This document shows positions 23,620 through 33,369 of a stretch of DNA of 61,244 bases, in pieces; the first letter of the stretch is position 1, and every line of letters starts with the position of its first letter. The notes below the pieces were generated by a model that searched no databases, had not been told where the DNA came from, and saw only the letters and a list, made by a program, of their open reading frames with translations. A program made the position numbers and the translations under genes. The stretch covers positions 1 through 61,244 of the forward strand of contig JAGBNC010000014.1 of the NCBI GenBank assembly GCA_017634595.1, written 5' to 3'. The DNA comes from Bacteroidales bacterium. Its GTDB lineage: Bacteria; Bacteroidota; Bacteroidia; Bacteroidales; UBA932.

Positions 23620-23949
23620 ATGGAAAACAGTGCTGATAACGTGCGCTCGCAAATGCGGAAAGGGGTGCTGGAATACTGCATCCTGTGCATTTTGGCCAAG
23701 CGCGAGGCCTATGCCTCTGTAATAATAGAAGAATTGAAGGCTGCCAATATGATAGTGGTAGAAGGTACACTTTATCCACTTCTTATCAGGCAGAAGAACC
23801 AAGGGCTGCTGACTTACCGTTGGGAGGAATCGACCCAAGGCCCTCCCCGTAAGTACTACTGTATTACCGATAAAGGACGTTCTCAGCTATCGGAGATGGA
23901 CAATGCTTGGCAGGAAATGGTAGATGCCATAGCCAAGCTGAAGCTTTAA
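23620..23949 (+). CDS. PadR family transcriptional regulator
   Basis: A 109-residue winged-helix regulator. Seen: SQMRKGVLEYCILCILAKREAYASVIIEEL, then VEGTLYPLLIRQKNQGLLTYRWEES and GPPRKYYCITDKGRSQL, the recognition helix and wing of PadR, and a C-terminal dimerisation helix (MDNAWQEMVDAIAKLKL). Start taken at ATG 23620 after the pspC stop; a longer frame starting at 23521 overlaps pspC and is unlikely. PadR proteins repress neighbouring genes and release them on ligand binding, so it probably controls this envelope-stress pair. Its last four bases overlap the convergent nucleotidyltransferase gene. Confidence 0.9.
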   Translation: MENSADNVRSQMRKGVLEYCILCILAKREAYASVIIEELKAANMIVVEGTLYPLLIRQKNQGLLTYRWEESTQGPPRKYYCITDKGRSQLSEMDNAWQEMVDAIAKLKL

Positions 23950-24698
23950 TCTTTTGTCAGGCTCGAGCATTCAGCACAGATGCGCTCAGCCATGTCGAGA
24001 GTATCCAGCTTGCCCACATCTACCATCGTAAGTTGCTCGGGGACTACTCCGTAAATAGGATGTTCCATACATGCTCTCAGGTAGAAATCCACTATCGGGA
24101 AGCGTTCCGGGCAGGAGTACGAGTCGAATACTTTGAATATATCAGATGATACATTGTGAATGCCGGCGAAAGCAAAGCGCCGGCATTTGCTTATATCCAG
24201 CCCGGGGTAGGGGCTGCGCACTTCTCCAGTACCCAGATTGGTCCATCCGACCAGCCGCATCGAATCATCAAACAAGAAATAGCGCTGGGTCTTGCGTTCG
24301 CTGACGAGCAGGGTCGCAAGTGCATCAGGGCGGCATTGCTCACGGAACCATCTTAAGTCCAAATCGGAGATGATATCTACATTGTGCACCAAAAAAGGAC
24401 CGCCTGTTTCAAGAAACTGCCTTGCATGGCGTATTCCGCCGCCTGTTTCACGCAGCAGGTCGCTCTCGTCGGAAATCTTAATATCGGCATCGAAACGGTG
24501 AGACTCCAGGTATTCCTTGATTTGGCCGGCAAAGTGGTGTACATTGACAACAATCTCATCATAACCGTATTCTGTCAGCTTGTGGATCACGTGCTCCAGC
24601 AGCGGACGTCCGCACACTGGCACCAGAGCCTTTGGCATGGTGTCGGTGATGGGCTTGAGCCTTGTCCCGAGCCCGGCTGCAAATACCATTGCTTTCAT
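23946..24698 (-). CDS. murU: MurU-like sugar-1-phosphate nucleotidyltransferase
   Basis: A 250-residue enzyme with the nucleotidyltransferase signature FAAGLGTRLKPITDTMPKAL (GxGTRL, PKxL), base/sugar-site segments VNVHHFAGQIKEYL and ISDESDLLRETGGGI, and a metal-binding Asp in VHNVDIISDLD. It lacks a C-terminal left-handed helix, as expected for MurU, which makes UDP-N-acetylmuramate from MurNAc-1-phosphate; related enzymes make other NDP-sugars. Two bases upstream ends a kinase of the AmgK type, the enzyme that makes MurNAc-1-phosphate, which is the main reason for preferring MurU. Last gene of the symporter-kinase-MurU operon. Confidence 0.75.
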   Translation of the reverse strand: MKAMVFAAGLGTRLKPITDTMPKALVPVCGRPLLEHVIHKLTEYGYDEIVVNVHHFAGQIKEYLESHRFDADIKISDESDLLRETGGGIRHARQFLETGGPFLVHNVDIISDLDLRWFREQCRPDALATLLVSERKTQRYFLFDDSMRLVGWTNLGTGEVRSPYPGLDISKCRRFAFAGIHNVSSDIFKVFDSYSCPERFPIVDFYLRACMEHPIYGVVPEQLTMVDVGKLDTLDMAERICAECSSLTKD

Positions 24699-24700
24699 GT

Positions 24701-26122
24701 TTACAGCATCTTTTCGATATCAAGTTCCCGGTGGGTGATTTTAACCCTTACATTGTATTTCCCGGCCAGATGCGATGCCAGATGCTCTGCACAGAAGACC
24801 GAACGATGCTGGCCGCCAGTGCATCCGAAACAGACTTGCAGATGAGTAAATTTGCGCTCTATGAAGCGTTGTACGTGGGCATCGACCAGTTTATATACGC
24901 TGTCGAGGAATACAAGCACTTCGCCGTCATCTTCAAGGAACTTAATGACTTCCGGGTCGTTGCCATTGAACTGCCGGTAATGCTCGTACTTGCCTGGATT
25001 GTTGATGGAACGGCAGTCGAACACGTAGCCTCCGCCGTTGCCGGTATTGTCGGCCGGAATGCCTTTCTTGTAAGCGAAGCTGTAGATATGTACCTCAAGC
25101 CGTTTGTCAATAGCTATCTCGTAGAACTGAGGCATGGTGGTGAGCTTGGTCAGGATAGCGTTGAGGTAGGGGTAATCGGCAAATGGAGTCCTTAGAAGCT
25201 TGCGCAGGTTGTCAAGAGCATAGGGTATGCTTGCGAGGAAGTGAGGCTTTTTCTCAAAATATCCTCTGAATCCATAGGCCCCCAGCACCTGAAGAGTACG
25301 GAACAGCACGAAAAGCCTGAGTCTTTCGCGGAAATGCTCTTCGTCCACTTGAGTGAAAGTGCGCAAGGAACGCAGATAAGTCCTTATCAGCTCCTGCTTT
25401 AGTTCCTCCGGATAGCGTGAGCGCGCCTGCCAGATGAATGAGGCTACATCGTAGTAGATAGGACCGCGTCGGCCTCCCTGATAGTCGATAAACCAAGGCT
25501 CCCCGTCGCGGATGATGACGTTCCTGGCTTGAAAATCGCGGTACAGGAAAGTGTTGTCGTTATCTTTGAGGAGCTCTTTTTTAAGACGCTCGAAGTCATC
25601 CTGCAGCCTGCCTTCGTTGAACTCCAGCCCGGTGGCCTTCAAGAAGCAGTATTTGAAGTAGTTAAGGTCAAAATCCACCATGCGGGCATCAAACTCCTGC
25701 TGGGGATAGCAGACGCCCCAGTCAAGCCCCTCGGCCCCTTTGAACTGCAGCTTCGGGAGTTGTTCGATGGTCCGGCAGAGAAGATTGCACTCATAAGAGT
25801 TGTAGAAACCGCTTTCGCGTCCTTGCGATATGAGGTCAAAGAGCATTTTCTCGCCAAGATCCTCCTGTATGTAGGACAAGCCGTCTTCCGATACAGCGAG
25901 CACTGTGGGTACATTTATGCCCTTCTCCTTGAAGTGCTTGGACAGGGTTACGAAGGCGCGGTTTTCTTCCAGGCTGGTGCCGAGGACTCCGATGATGGAA
26001 ATGTTGCCGCCCTTGAGCCTGAAGTATCGGCGGTGGCTGCCGGATGTGGGAAGTTCGGTCCTCTCGGCCAGCTGTTGGCCCGTGTAGCTTTCGAACAGAG
26101 TTTTGAGTGTATCTTCTGCCAT
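24701..26122 (-). CDS. AmgK-like sugar kinase fused to RapZ C-terminal domain
   Basis: A 473-residue two-domain protein. Residues 1-330 are an aminoglycoside-phosphotransferase-fold kinase (SGSHRRYFRLKG at the nucleotide loop, LYRDFQARNVIIRD as catalytic loop, PWFIDYQGGRRGPIYYDVASF with the metal-binding Asp), the type that phosphorylates MurNAc/GlcNAc at C1 in cell-wall recycling (AmgK). Residues 340-473 match the C-terminal domain of RapZ: VHIYSFAYKKGIP, GGGYVFDCRSINNPGKY, CFGCTGGQHRSVFCAEHLA. In E. coli that domain senses glucosamine-6-phosphate and binds small RNAs. The fusion may let amino-sugar level control kinase activity. Genes on each side are one or two bases away (SSS symporter upstream, MurU downstream). 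Domain calls are firm, the MurNAc role likely. Confidence 0.82.
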   Translation of the reverse strand: MAEDTLKTLFESYTGQQLAERTELPTSGSHRRYFRLKGGNISIIGVLGTSLEENRAFVTLSKHFKEKGINVPTVLAVSEDGLSYIQEDLGEKMLFDLISQGRESGFYNSYECNLLCRTIEQLPKLQFKGAEGLDWGVCYPQQEFDARMVDFDLNYFKYCFLKATGLEFNEGRLQDDFERLKKELLKDNDNTFLYRDFQARNVIIRDGEPWFIDYQGGRRGPIYYDVASFIWQARSRYPEELKQELIRTYLRSLRTFTQVDEEHFRERLRLFVLFRTLQVLGAYGFRGYFEKKPHFLASIPYALDNLRKLLRTPFADYPYLNAILTKLTTMPQFYEIAIDKRLEVHIYSFAYKKGIPADNTGNGGGYVFDCRSINNPGKYEHYRQFNGNDPEVIKFLEDDGEVLVFLDSVYKLVDAHVQRFIERKFTHLQVCFGCTGGQHRSVFCAEHLASHLAGKYNVRVKITHRELDIEKML

Positions 26123-26123
26123 T

Positions 26124-27611
26124 TTATTGTGAGTTGTTTTTATGGATCAAGAAGCACATTCCGACAAACGTGAGCAAAGCGTTGAGCAGCAGCAGCTCGT
26201 ATCCGAACTTGTAGCCGCCGAACCATTGCTCGGAGTGTGCCTGTATTATGTAGCATATGACGGGGGAGAGTACGGCTACAAGGGGCACCAACTTGCCGCG
26301 CACCTCGTATTTGGTGCAGAGGCCAAAGGCGAACATGCCGAGTATAGGCCCGTAGGTGTAGCTTGCCAGCTTGTAAACAGCGTCAATTGTGCTCTGCGTA
26401 TTAAGTATGTAAAAAATGTATATAGCGGCAGCCATCAGCACCGTCAATGTCAGATGTACTGTCTTGCGTATGCTGCCGATGCTCTCGTCGCTCCTGCCTT
26501 CGGTCCCTATTATGTCTGCCGTGAAAGAGGTAGTAAGTGCCGTAAGGGCCGATCCCCCGGCGGAGAAAGCGCAAGAGACGAGGCCAAGGACGAAGAGGAC
26601 TCCTACTGCGGTGGGCAGGGTACCTCCGGTGGCGACGGCGGGGAACAGCAGGTCACCGCTCTGACTGATGCCATGTTGTCCGGCATAAATATATAGCAGG
26701 ACGCCGAGACAGAGGAACAAAAAGACCACGGGCACCTGGAGGATGCCGCTGACAATCAGATTCTTGCGGGACTCTTTGGCGTTGCGGCTGCTGAGTGTGC
26801 GCTGCATTAGGTCCTGGTCGAGACCTGTCATGGCTATGACTGTAAAAGCTCCGGCAAAGAACTGTTTCCAGAAGAACTTAGGGTGGTTGGGATCGGAGAA
26901 GAAGAAAATCTTGGACATGCTGCTGTCTCTGATCGTTCTTACGGTATCTGAGGCCCCGAGTCCGAGGTCACGGGCTATGAACACAATGGTCAGGACGATT
27001 GAGACAATCATGCAGACAGTCTTGAGTGTATCGGTCCACAACACAGACTTCATGCCTCCGCGGAAGGTGTAGGCCAGCACTATCAGCATGCAGATGATGA
27101 CATTGAAAATGAAAGGTATGCCCAGCGGTCCGAACATCATCAGCTGGAGGGTGATGCATACCAGGAACATCCTGACAGCGGCGCCGAGAAGCTTGGAGAT
27201 GAAGAAAAACCATGCTCCGGTCTTGTGCGGAGCAGTCCCAAGCCTGTCTTCCAAATACTGGTATATAGATACAAGATTCTTGCGGAAGAATACTGGAGTA
27301 AGTACAAAAGCAATGAAAAGGTATCCTACAAGGAATCCAAACACCATTTGCATGTAGCTCATGGCTGTATCTCCGATACCGACCATCCCTGGTACGGAGA
27401 CGAAGGTGACCCCGGACATAGGAGCCCCGATCATAGCGATGGCTATGATCCACCATGGGGTCTTGCGGCCGCCGTTGAAAAACTCTGTCTCCTTGCGCAT
27501 GCCGCGCGAGGCGATAAAAGAAACTGCCAGGACCAGAACAAACCATCCCAGCATCGTAAGTGCCACAGCCACAGGAGTGAGGCCGAAACCGGCATTCATA
27601 AGTATATGCAT
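26124..27611 (-). CDS. Sodium:solute symporter (SSS family)
   Basis: About 495 residues, a multi-helix inner-membrane symporter of the SSS family. Landmarks: FFNGGRKTPWWIIAIAMIGAPMSGVTFVSVPGM in the first helices, the AYTFRGGMKSVLWTDTLK motif, the sodium-site segment AGAFTVIAMTGLDQDLMQRTLSS, and LVSCAFSAGGSALTALTTSF. Members carry sugars, sialic acid, amino acids or vitamins. The gene is first in a three-gene run with a MurNAc/GlcNAc-type kinase and MurU, so a cell-wall amino sugar is my preferred substrate. Start: ATG 27611, though ATG 27599 is also possible because a TATTTTTG -7 element lies at 27624-27617. It diverges from the SusC locus. Confidence 0.85.
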   Translation of the reverse strand: MHILMNAGFGLTPVAVALTMLGWFVLVLAVSFIASRGMRKETEFFNGGRKTPWWIIAIAMIGAPMSGVTFVSVPGMVGIGDTAMSYMQMVFGFLVGYLFIAFVLTPVFFRKNLVSIYQYLEDRLGTAPHKTGAWFFFISKLLGAAVRMFLVCITLQLMMFGPLGIPFIFNVIICMLIVLAYTFRGGMKSVLWTDTLKTVCMIVSIVLTIVFIARDLGLGASDTVRTIRDSSMSKIFFFSDPNHPKFFWKQFFAGAFTVIAMTGLDQDLMQRTLSSRNAKESRKNLIVSGILQVPVVFLFLCLGVLLYIYAGQHGISQSGDLLFPAVATGGTLPTAVGVLFVLGLVSCAFSAGGSALTALTTSFTADIIGTEGRSDESIGSIRKTVHLTLTVLMAAAIYIFYILNTQSTIDAVYKLASYTYGPILGMFAFGLCTKYEVRGKLVPLVAVLSPVICYIIQAHSEQWFGGYKFGYELLLLNALLTFVGMCFLIHKNNSQ

Positions 27612-27706
27612 CAATACAAAAATAATAAAATTCTTGTCAAAAAGCCCAATAATGGTAAGTATTTAGTCGCCCGCCGCCCCCGGAACTGCTTTCGTCCGCG
27701 TTAAAA

Positions 27707-27737
27707 TTTGATTAATATAAATAATTGATTATCTTTG
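27707..27737 (+). promoter_or_regulatory. Consensus Bacteroidetes promoter of the SusC locus
   Basis: TTTG at 27707-27710, exactly 19 bases, then TATCTTTG at 27730-27737. This is the best match to the consensus in the window. The SusC start codon is about 270 bases downstream. Confidence 0.7.
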
Positions 27738-28010
27738 TTGTAGCCTTTTTCCTAGGCTCAAGTAGCCTGGATGTATATTGACTTAGTTCTACGAATAGTT
27801 TGTCAATAGCTTGCGGTTTCGGCAGGTTTGCCACTTGATCGTACCGTACCGGTCCATCAGTTGGACATTAGTCTATTCTGGTAAGGCAGAGGACCTTTAC
27901 GTTATTCATCGCTGCAAAGACAAGTTTGCCCTGGTTGCATACTTGTGCATTGATGTATACATTCCTGTGAACTTCTGCTTATGATTTACTGAATTACTTC
28001 ACACAAATTC
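27738..28010 (+). other. Long 5' leader of the susC-like gene
   Basis: About 270 bases without a convincing reading frame between the consensus promoter and the SusC ATG. Small hairpins can be drawn, for example AGCC...GGCT near 27742-27757 and GTCCA-TCAGT-TGGAC at 27852-27866. I see no known riboswitch. Long leaders before susC genes can be targets of small or antisense RNAs. Confidence 0.35.
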
Positions 28011-31000
28011 ATGATGAATTATTGCGATTCTATCCAAAAAATCGTGAAACGGGAAGCGGTGAAACTGACTGCGCTTTTCGTCATGCTCATTCCTGTTCTC
28101 ATGTCGGCGGCCCCATACTATGGAGCCGCTCCGCAGATTACAGAGATTCGTGGGCGCGTTGTTGACCCCAGCGGCGAGCCGGTCATCGGTGCCAGTGTTT
28201 TCCAATTAGGAACTCGCAACGGCACCGTTACGGACGTAGCGGGCAATTTCTCTATCAATGTTCAGGCAGGATCCACTTTACAGTTTTCTTGCATAGGATA
28301 TAAAGACGTCGTCATGGCAGCATCCAACGGCATGATAGTCACTATGCAAGAAGATTCTGAAGTCCTTTCAGAAGTTGTGGTTGTAGGCTATGGCGCCCAG
28401 CGGCGTGCCGACATCACCGGTTCGGTGGCATCGGTCGATGTGGGAAAGACACTGGAAAGCCGCCCGGTGGCCGATGTCGGGCGAGGACTTCAGGGGGCCG
28501 TGGCTGGTATGAATGTCCGGGTGCCGACGGGCGAGGTAGGCTCCGACCCGATTATTAAGATTCGAGGCCAGATTGGTTCTATCAACGGCGGCAGTTCTCC
28601 GCTGATCCTGTTGGATAATGTGGAAATCCCAAGCATTCAGCTGGTTAATCCTGACGACATTGAGTCTATCACAGTGCTGAAAGATGCCGCCTCTGCATCT
28701 ATATATGGATCCAAAGCGGCTTTCGGCGTTGTACTTATCACTACAAAGACAGGAAGCGGAGGCCCTCAACTGCGTGTCTCCTATTCCAACAATCTCTCAT
28801 GGCAGAATCCTGCCAAGGAAATTGAAATCGGTGGCGTAGAAGCGCTCCAGTACACCTATGATGCCCAGCTTAACAGGGAAGCGCCGATGCCTGCCGGCGG
28901 CTTCTGGCGTATCAATGCTGAAAGCCTTGAAAAAGCCCGCGAATGGCAGAGGCTCTATGGTGACACAGTGTCATGGAACGATCCTGTCCTCTATGGCCGT
29001 GACTGGTATTTCGACGGCACGGACAAATATGGATATCGTATTTATGACGGTTTCAAGGCGATGGTGCGCGAATGGGCGCCAACTATGACTCACAACCTTT
29101 CCGTCAGCGGTTCGGACGGAAAGAACTCCTTCAATGTAGGCCTCGGGCTTTTGGACCAGAGCGGCATGACCAAGCCCGCACTTATTGACGACTTCAAGCG
29201 TTACAATGCGTCCATCAGTTTCACAAGCAATGTAAACAAATACTTCACCATGCGCGGAAGCGCCAAGTATTCGGACCGTAATAAGCGCTATCCAGGAGTG
29301 GGCACCACGACCGCCGACCCTTGGCTCTATCTCTACCGCTGGAGCCCGTTGTTCCCTATGGGAGTCATGGAGCGCGACCACTATCTGCAGGAACCGGTGT
29401 ATGAGATGATGGCATCCAATACGGACAATCTCCGCAATCAATATTTCAATATAAACTTGGGTACGACGATCCACATCATGGAGAACTGGGATTTTCAGTT
29501 CGACTACACCTACGACAAGCAGATGACAGACCAGAACAGTTCGGCTGTGTACTACAATGCAGGCGAGAACTGGTACACGCCTATCTCATGGGTCGAGAAA
29601 GGGTCCCAGGTCTATGTTAACTCTAGAGGCGAAGTGGTGGACGCTGCGACGGAAGGGAGTATGCCGGCTTATACTTTCAACGTCAGGCGATACTTGAATT
29701 CCAACAACACATTTAAGAGTGATTACGTCCGAAACTACAGTTACAATGCTGACAATAATACCATTAACGCATTTACGACCTATCGCCTGCAGCTGGGACA
29801 GCGTAAGCAGCATGATTTCAAGTTTATGCTGGGAAGCAATATCGTGACCGGTTCATGGAGCTCCTACAGGATACGTAAGAACGGCCTCATTGAGCCCGAC
29901 AACCCTCAGTTTGCACTTGCCAGCGGCGAGCAGTTTGTCGAGAGCGGCGACCGTGACTGGTCAGGCCGCCTGGGCTTCTTCGGGCGAATCAACTATTCCT
30001 TGGCCAACCGTTATTATTTCGAGGCGAATCTCAGGCGTGACGGTTCCCATAAGTTTCCTACCGCATTGCAGTGGAAATGGTTCCCGGCGTTCTCCGGAGG
30101 ATGGGTTTTTACAAAAGAACCGTTTATGGAGCCGCTGAAGAACGCTCTGAGCTTCGGAAAGATACGTGCTTCTTGGGGCAGCGTGGGCGACCAGACAGTG
30201 TCCAGCAACCTTTACAAGTCCATACTTACCAATGGCTTGTCCAACTGGACAGACAGCAACGGGAAGGTGACCACTTATGGGACGCCATCCTTGGTCGATT
30301 CTGACATTACCTGGCAGATGATAGAGACCCTGGACTTCGGCGTAGATCTGCGTTTCTGGGATGATCGTGTGGGGCTTACCTTCGACTGGTACCGCCGTGA
30401 CACGAAAAATATGATTATCCCCGGCGAGAGCCTTCCTTCTACCTTGGGTGCTTCGGCTCCGAGCGGAAACTACGGCAACCTACGCACGAACGGATGGGAA
30501 CTGACGTTTGATTTCGCGCACCGCTTCCGCTCCGGTTTTGGGGTTAACTTGACCGCCACGCTTGCAGATGCGACTACCATAATTACAAAGGGTGCTGACT
30601 GGCAGACTCCTTGGGAAGACCGCCTTCTGAGCAACGCCTACTCCACAGGGCGCCGCTATGGTGACATCTACGGCTATGTCACCGACCGTCTCTTCCAGCG
30701 CGACGACTTTGTGTATGGAGAGGATGGCAAAATCGTAAGGGAAAATGTGATTTACCGGGGCACCATCCGTTCTACCAACAAGCAAAACACACCGTATCCG
30801 GTATATCAAGTAGAGTTTGAGAATGGAGACAAGTTGGTTTGCGCCCCCGGCGACGTTAAATTCGTGGATATCGATGGTGACGGATACATATCTTCCGGTG
30901 CCGGCACGAATGGAAACCCGGGCGACAGGGTAGTTATCGGTAATACTACGCCCCGCTACGAATATAGCTGCAGAATTGGTGCGGACTGGAAAGGATTTGA

Positions 31001-31511
31001 TTTATCGGTGTTTATTCAGGGCATAGGGAAACGGAAAATCTGGGGCGCCGGCCAGCTGGCAATACCTGGCTGGAATGCAAAGGAAGGAGCGCTACCCAAG
31101 ACCTTCACTACCGATTACTGGTATGAGCATTATGACAGCGATGGCAATCTAACAGATTCTAATTACAATGCTTTTTATCCGAGGGCATGGGATTTGGGCG
31201 GAAGCGACACCGGCTTCACAATGCAAGTACAGAGCAAGTATCTGCTCAACATGGCATACTTGAGAATCAAGAACATAACCTTTGGGTATTCGGTGCCGAG
31301 AAAACTATTGCAGCGCATACATCTGGAGCAGGTCCGTGCTTATGTCTCTTTGGAGAACTTCTTTACTTTTGATAAACTCAGGGGACTTCCTATTGATCCT
31401 GAGGCTATTTCAGGCTATTCGATGTTCTCATCCAGCTATAACCTTGGAAGGACGGGAACCGGAACCCCTGCGTTCAAGTCCGCATCCATGGGCCTTCAGT
31501 TAACCTTTTAA
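28011..31511 (+). CDS. SusC/RagA family TonB-linked outer-membrane transporter
   Basis: A 1166-residue TonB-dependent receptor. Signal region to about residue 40, then a CarboxypepD_reg-like domain (RGRVVDPSGEPVIGASVFQLG...CIGYKD), the SusC signature around SEVVVVGYGAQRRADITGSVA, the plug (KIRGQIGSINGGSSPLILLDNVE, SITVLKDAASASIYGSKAAFG) and a C-terminal 22-strand barrel ending in LQLTF. With SusD it imports oligosaccharides or other large ligands across the outer membrane using TonB energy. First gene of a four-gene unit (SusC, SusD, DUF4623-like, GHL10). Unlike many such loci, no sensor or anti-sigma gene is adjacent; the hybrid regulator at 40.5 kb is the nearest candidate. Confidence 0.95.
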   Translation: MMNYCDSIQKIVKREAVKLTALFVMLIPVLMSAAPYYGAAPQITEIRGRVVDPSGEPVIGASVFQLGTRNGTVTDVAGNFSINVQAGSTLQFSCIGYKDVVMAASNGMIVTMQEDSEVLSEVVVVGYGAQRRADITGSVASVDVGKTLESRPVADVGRGLQGAVAGMNVRVPTGEVGSDPIIKIRGQIGSINGGSSPLILLDNVEIPSIQLVNPDDIESITVLKDAASASIYGSKAAFGVVLITTKTGSGGPQLRVSYSNNLSWQNPAKEIEIGGVEALQYTYDAQLNREAPMPAGGFWRINAESLEKAREWQRLYGDTVSWNDPVLYGRDWYFDGTDKYGYRIYDGFKAMVREWAPTMTHNLSVSGSDGKNSFNVGLGLLDQSGMTKPALIDDFKRYNASISFTSNVNKYFTMRGSAKYSDRNKRYPGVGTTTADPWLYLYRWSPLFPMGVMERDHYLQEPVYEMMASNTDNLRNQYFNINLGTTIHIMENWDFQFDYTYDKQMTDQNSSAVYYNAGENWYTPISWVEKGSQVYVNSRGEVVDAATEGSMPAYTFNVRRYLNSNNTFKSDYVRNYSYNADNNTINAFTTYRLQLGQRKQHDFKFMLGSNIVTGSWSSYRIRKNGLIEPDNPQFALASGEQFVESGDRDWSGRLGFFGRINYSLANRYYFEANLRRDGSHKFPTALQWKWFPAFSGGWVFTKEPFMEPLKNALSFGKIRASWGSVGDQTVSSNLYKSILTNGLSNWTDSNGKVTTYGTPSLVDSDITWQMIETLDFGVDLRFWDDRVGLTFDWYRRDTKNMIIPGESLPSTLGASAPSGNYGNLRTNGWELTFDFAHRFRSGFGVNLTATLADATTIITKGADWQTPWEDRLLSNAYSTGRRYGDIYGYVTDRLFQRDDFVYGEDGKIVRENVIYRGTIRSTNKQNTPYPVYQVEFENGDKLVCAPGDVKFVDIDGDGYISSGAGTNGNPGDRVVIGNTTPRYEYSCRIGADWKGFDLSVFIQGIGKRKIWGAGQLAIPGWNAKEGALPKTFTTDYWYEHYDSDGNLTDSNYNAFYPRAWDLGGSDTGFTMQVQSKYLLNMAYLRIKNITFGYSVPRKLLQRIHLEQVRAYVSLENFFTFDKLRGLPIDPEAISGYSMFSSSYNLGRTGTGTPAFKSASMGLQLTF

Positions 31512-31523
31512 AACAGTACGAAG

Positions 31524-33362
31524 ATGAAAACAAAGATGTTCTCAATATTAGCTATCTTGGCAATGCTCTTCTGTGCTTGCGACAAAGTGCTTGACCGTCC
31601 GTCGCCAACAAAGGCTGAAGATGCAAAGTACTGGACAAGCGCGGAGAAGGTAAGGCTCTATGCTAACTCATTCTATATTCATTACTTTGAAGGATATGGC
31701 ACAGGATGGACACATAATTCCGCTCCGCTGCTGGACTACACTTTCGACGATAATGTAGTACACATGTCCACTCAGGGACAGTTTACCCGTTCCGTGCCCA
31801 CCGGCACCGGCTGGGGTGGCAACTATGAGTGGATTCGCAAGGTCAATGTGATGATAGACCGGATTGACGGACGCATGACGGATATTCTCACCACTGAAGA
31901 ATATAATCATTGGATGGGCATAGCCCGTTTGTTCCGCGGACTGGAATATGCCCGCCTGGTTAACTCCTATGGTGATGTTCCATATTACGACCACGAAGTG
32001 AAGAACACCGAACTGGACGAACTGTACAAGGACCGGACTCCCCGCAATGAAGTGATGGACGCCGTCTTTGCCGACTTCGAATACGCTTTGTCGAACATCC
32101 GTCTTGATGATGGTTACCAGTATATCAACCGATATATTGCTGCGGCCCTTGTGTGCCGATGGGCCCTCATCGAGGGAAGCTGGCAGAAGTACTACTACAA
32201 TAATACTGCACAGGCGGCGAAGTTTTTCGAACTGGCCGTCTCCAGCGGAGACTTCATCATTGGAAGCGGGCGATATGACATCGTGCTCGACTTCCGTTCC
32301 CTGTTTGCCTCGACCGATCTGACCTCGGCCAAGGATGTCATTCTGTACCGTAAATACGACCCTGCGCAAGGCTTGACGCATTGTGTGGCGTCCTATTGCA
32401 GTCTGACCGAGTCTCGTGCTTACGGGCCTAATCTGGACCTCATCAAATCTTTCATTTGTATTGATGGCAAAGACTGGCAGACCTCTGGTCTGGGCCAGAC
32501 GGACGACTTTACTCTTGACAACTTGATTAAGACCCGCGACTCCCGTTTCGAAGCGAGCTTCTACCACAAACCGGTGGCCAGCTCCAAGAGCTGTTATCTT
32601 TATCCGACCAAATTCATTCCGCGCGCCGCATTTGATCCTCTGACCATTGCGGATGGGGAAGTGAAAAGCGGAGCCGTCGATGTGATGTACACCAGCACCA
32701 ACAACACGAACGGCTATCCTGTGCTTCGTTACGCCGAAGTGCTTCTGAACTGGATCGAGGCCAAGGCTGAACTCCAGACTCTGGGGCAGGGAAGTGTAAG
32801 CCAGGCAGATATCGACGCTTCCATCAATAAGCTTCGCGGCCGGCCTATTGCCGATGCTGCCAAAGAATTGGGAGTCCAGAAGACGGCTCCTATGGACTTG
32901 GCCGCCCTTCCGGATGATCCGGCCCGGGATAGCGACGTACCTGCTCTCTTGTGGGAAATACGCAGGGAGCGCCGTATGGAATTTGCTTTCGAGTTCTCAC
33001 GCATCATTGATTTGAGACGTTGGAAGAAACTGGAATACATGGACACAGATGCCAACGACGACTTGCTCACCGGAACCTGGGTGAACTTCCCTGAGGAATG
33101 CAAAGCCCAGTTGAAGGCTGATAATGTCGGGAAGATCCGAATCAAGACAAAAGATGGCGAGTTCATTAGCTACGACGGCTCCAACGGCTCCAAGATGGTG
33201 GGCTTCTTCTACCCGAAGGAGAACCTCGGAAGACTGCCGTTCCTGAACGTTCCGAATATCAATCCTTACCTTACTCCGGTCGGATCCAATACTATCGTGG
33301 ATTATCGCAATAAGGGATACACGCTGACCCAGACCGAGGGCTGGCCCGATGTTTCTAATTAA
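31524..33362 (+). CDS. SusD/RagB family glycan-binding lipoprotein
   Basis: A 612-residue surface lipoprotein. Signal peptide MKTKMFSILAILAMLFCAC with lipobox FCAC. The N-terminal SusD-like part (LDRPSPTKAEDAKYWTSAEKVRLYANSFY), TPR-type helices (WMGIARLFRGLEYARLVNSYGDVPYYD, RTPRNEVMDAVFADFEYAL) and C-terminal RagB part (NGYPVLRYAEVLLNWIEAKAEL, LLWEIRRERRMEFAFEFSRIIDLRRWKKL) are all present. It forms the lid over the SusC barrel and captures ligand. It lies 12 bases after susC; its 3' end overlaps the frame of the next gene, indicating one transcript. The ligand is not readable from sequence. Confidence 0.95.
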   Translation: MKTKMFSILAILAMLFCACDKVLDRPSPTKAEDAKYWTSAEKVRLYANSFYIHYFEGYGTGWTHNSAPLLDYTFDDNVVHMSTQGQFTRSVPTGTGWGGNYEWIRKVNVMIDRIDGRMTDILTTEEYNHWMGIARLFRGLEYARLVNSYGDVPYYDHEVKNTELDELYKDRTPRNEVMDAVFADFEYALSNIRLDDGYQYINRYIAAALVCRWALIEGSWQKYYYNNTAQAAKFFELAVSSGDFIIGSGRYDIVLDFRSLFASTDLTSAKDVILYRKYDPAQGLTHCVASYCSLTESRAYGPNLDLIKSFICIDGKDWQTSGLGQTDDFTLDNLIKTRDSRFEASFYHKPVASSKSCYLYPTKFIPRAAFDPLTIADGEVKSGAVDVMYTSTNNTNGYPVLRYAEVLLNWIEAKAELQTLGQGSVSQADIDASINKLRGRPIADAAKELGVQKTAPMDLAALPDDPARDSDVPALLWEIRRERRMEFAFEFSRIIDLRRWKKLEYMDTDANDDLLTGTWVNFPEECKAQLKADNVGKIRIKTKDGEFISYDGSNGSKMVGFFYPKENLGRLPFLNVPNINPYLTPVGSNTIVDYRNKGYTLTQTEGWPDVSN

Positions 33363-33369
33363 GCTTCAA

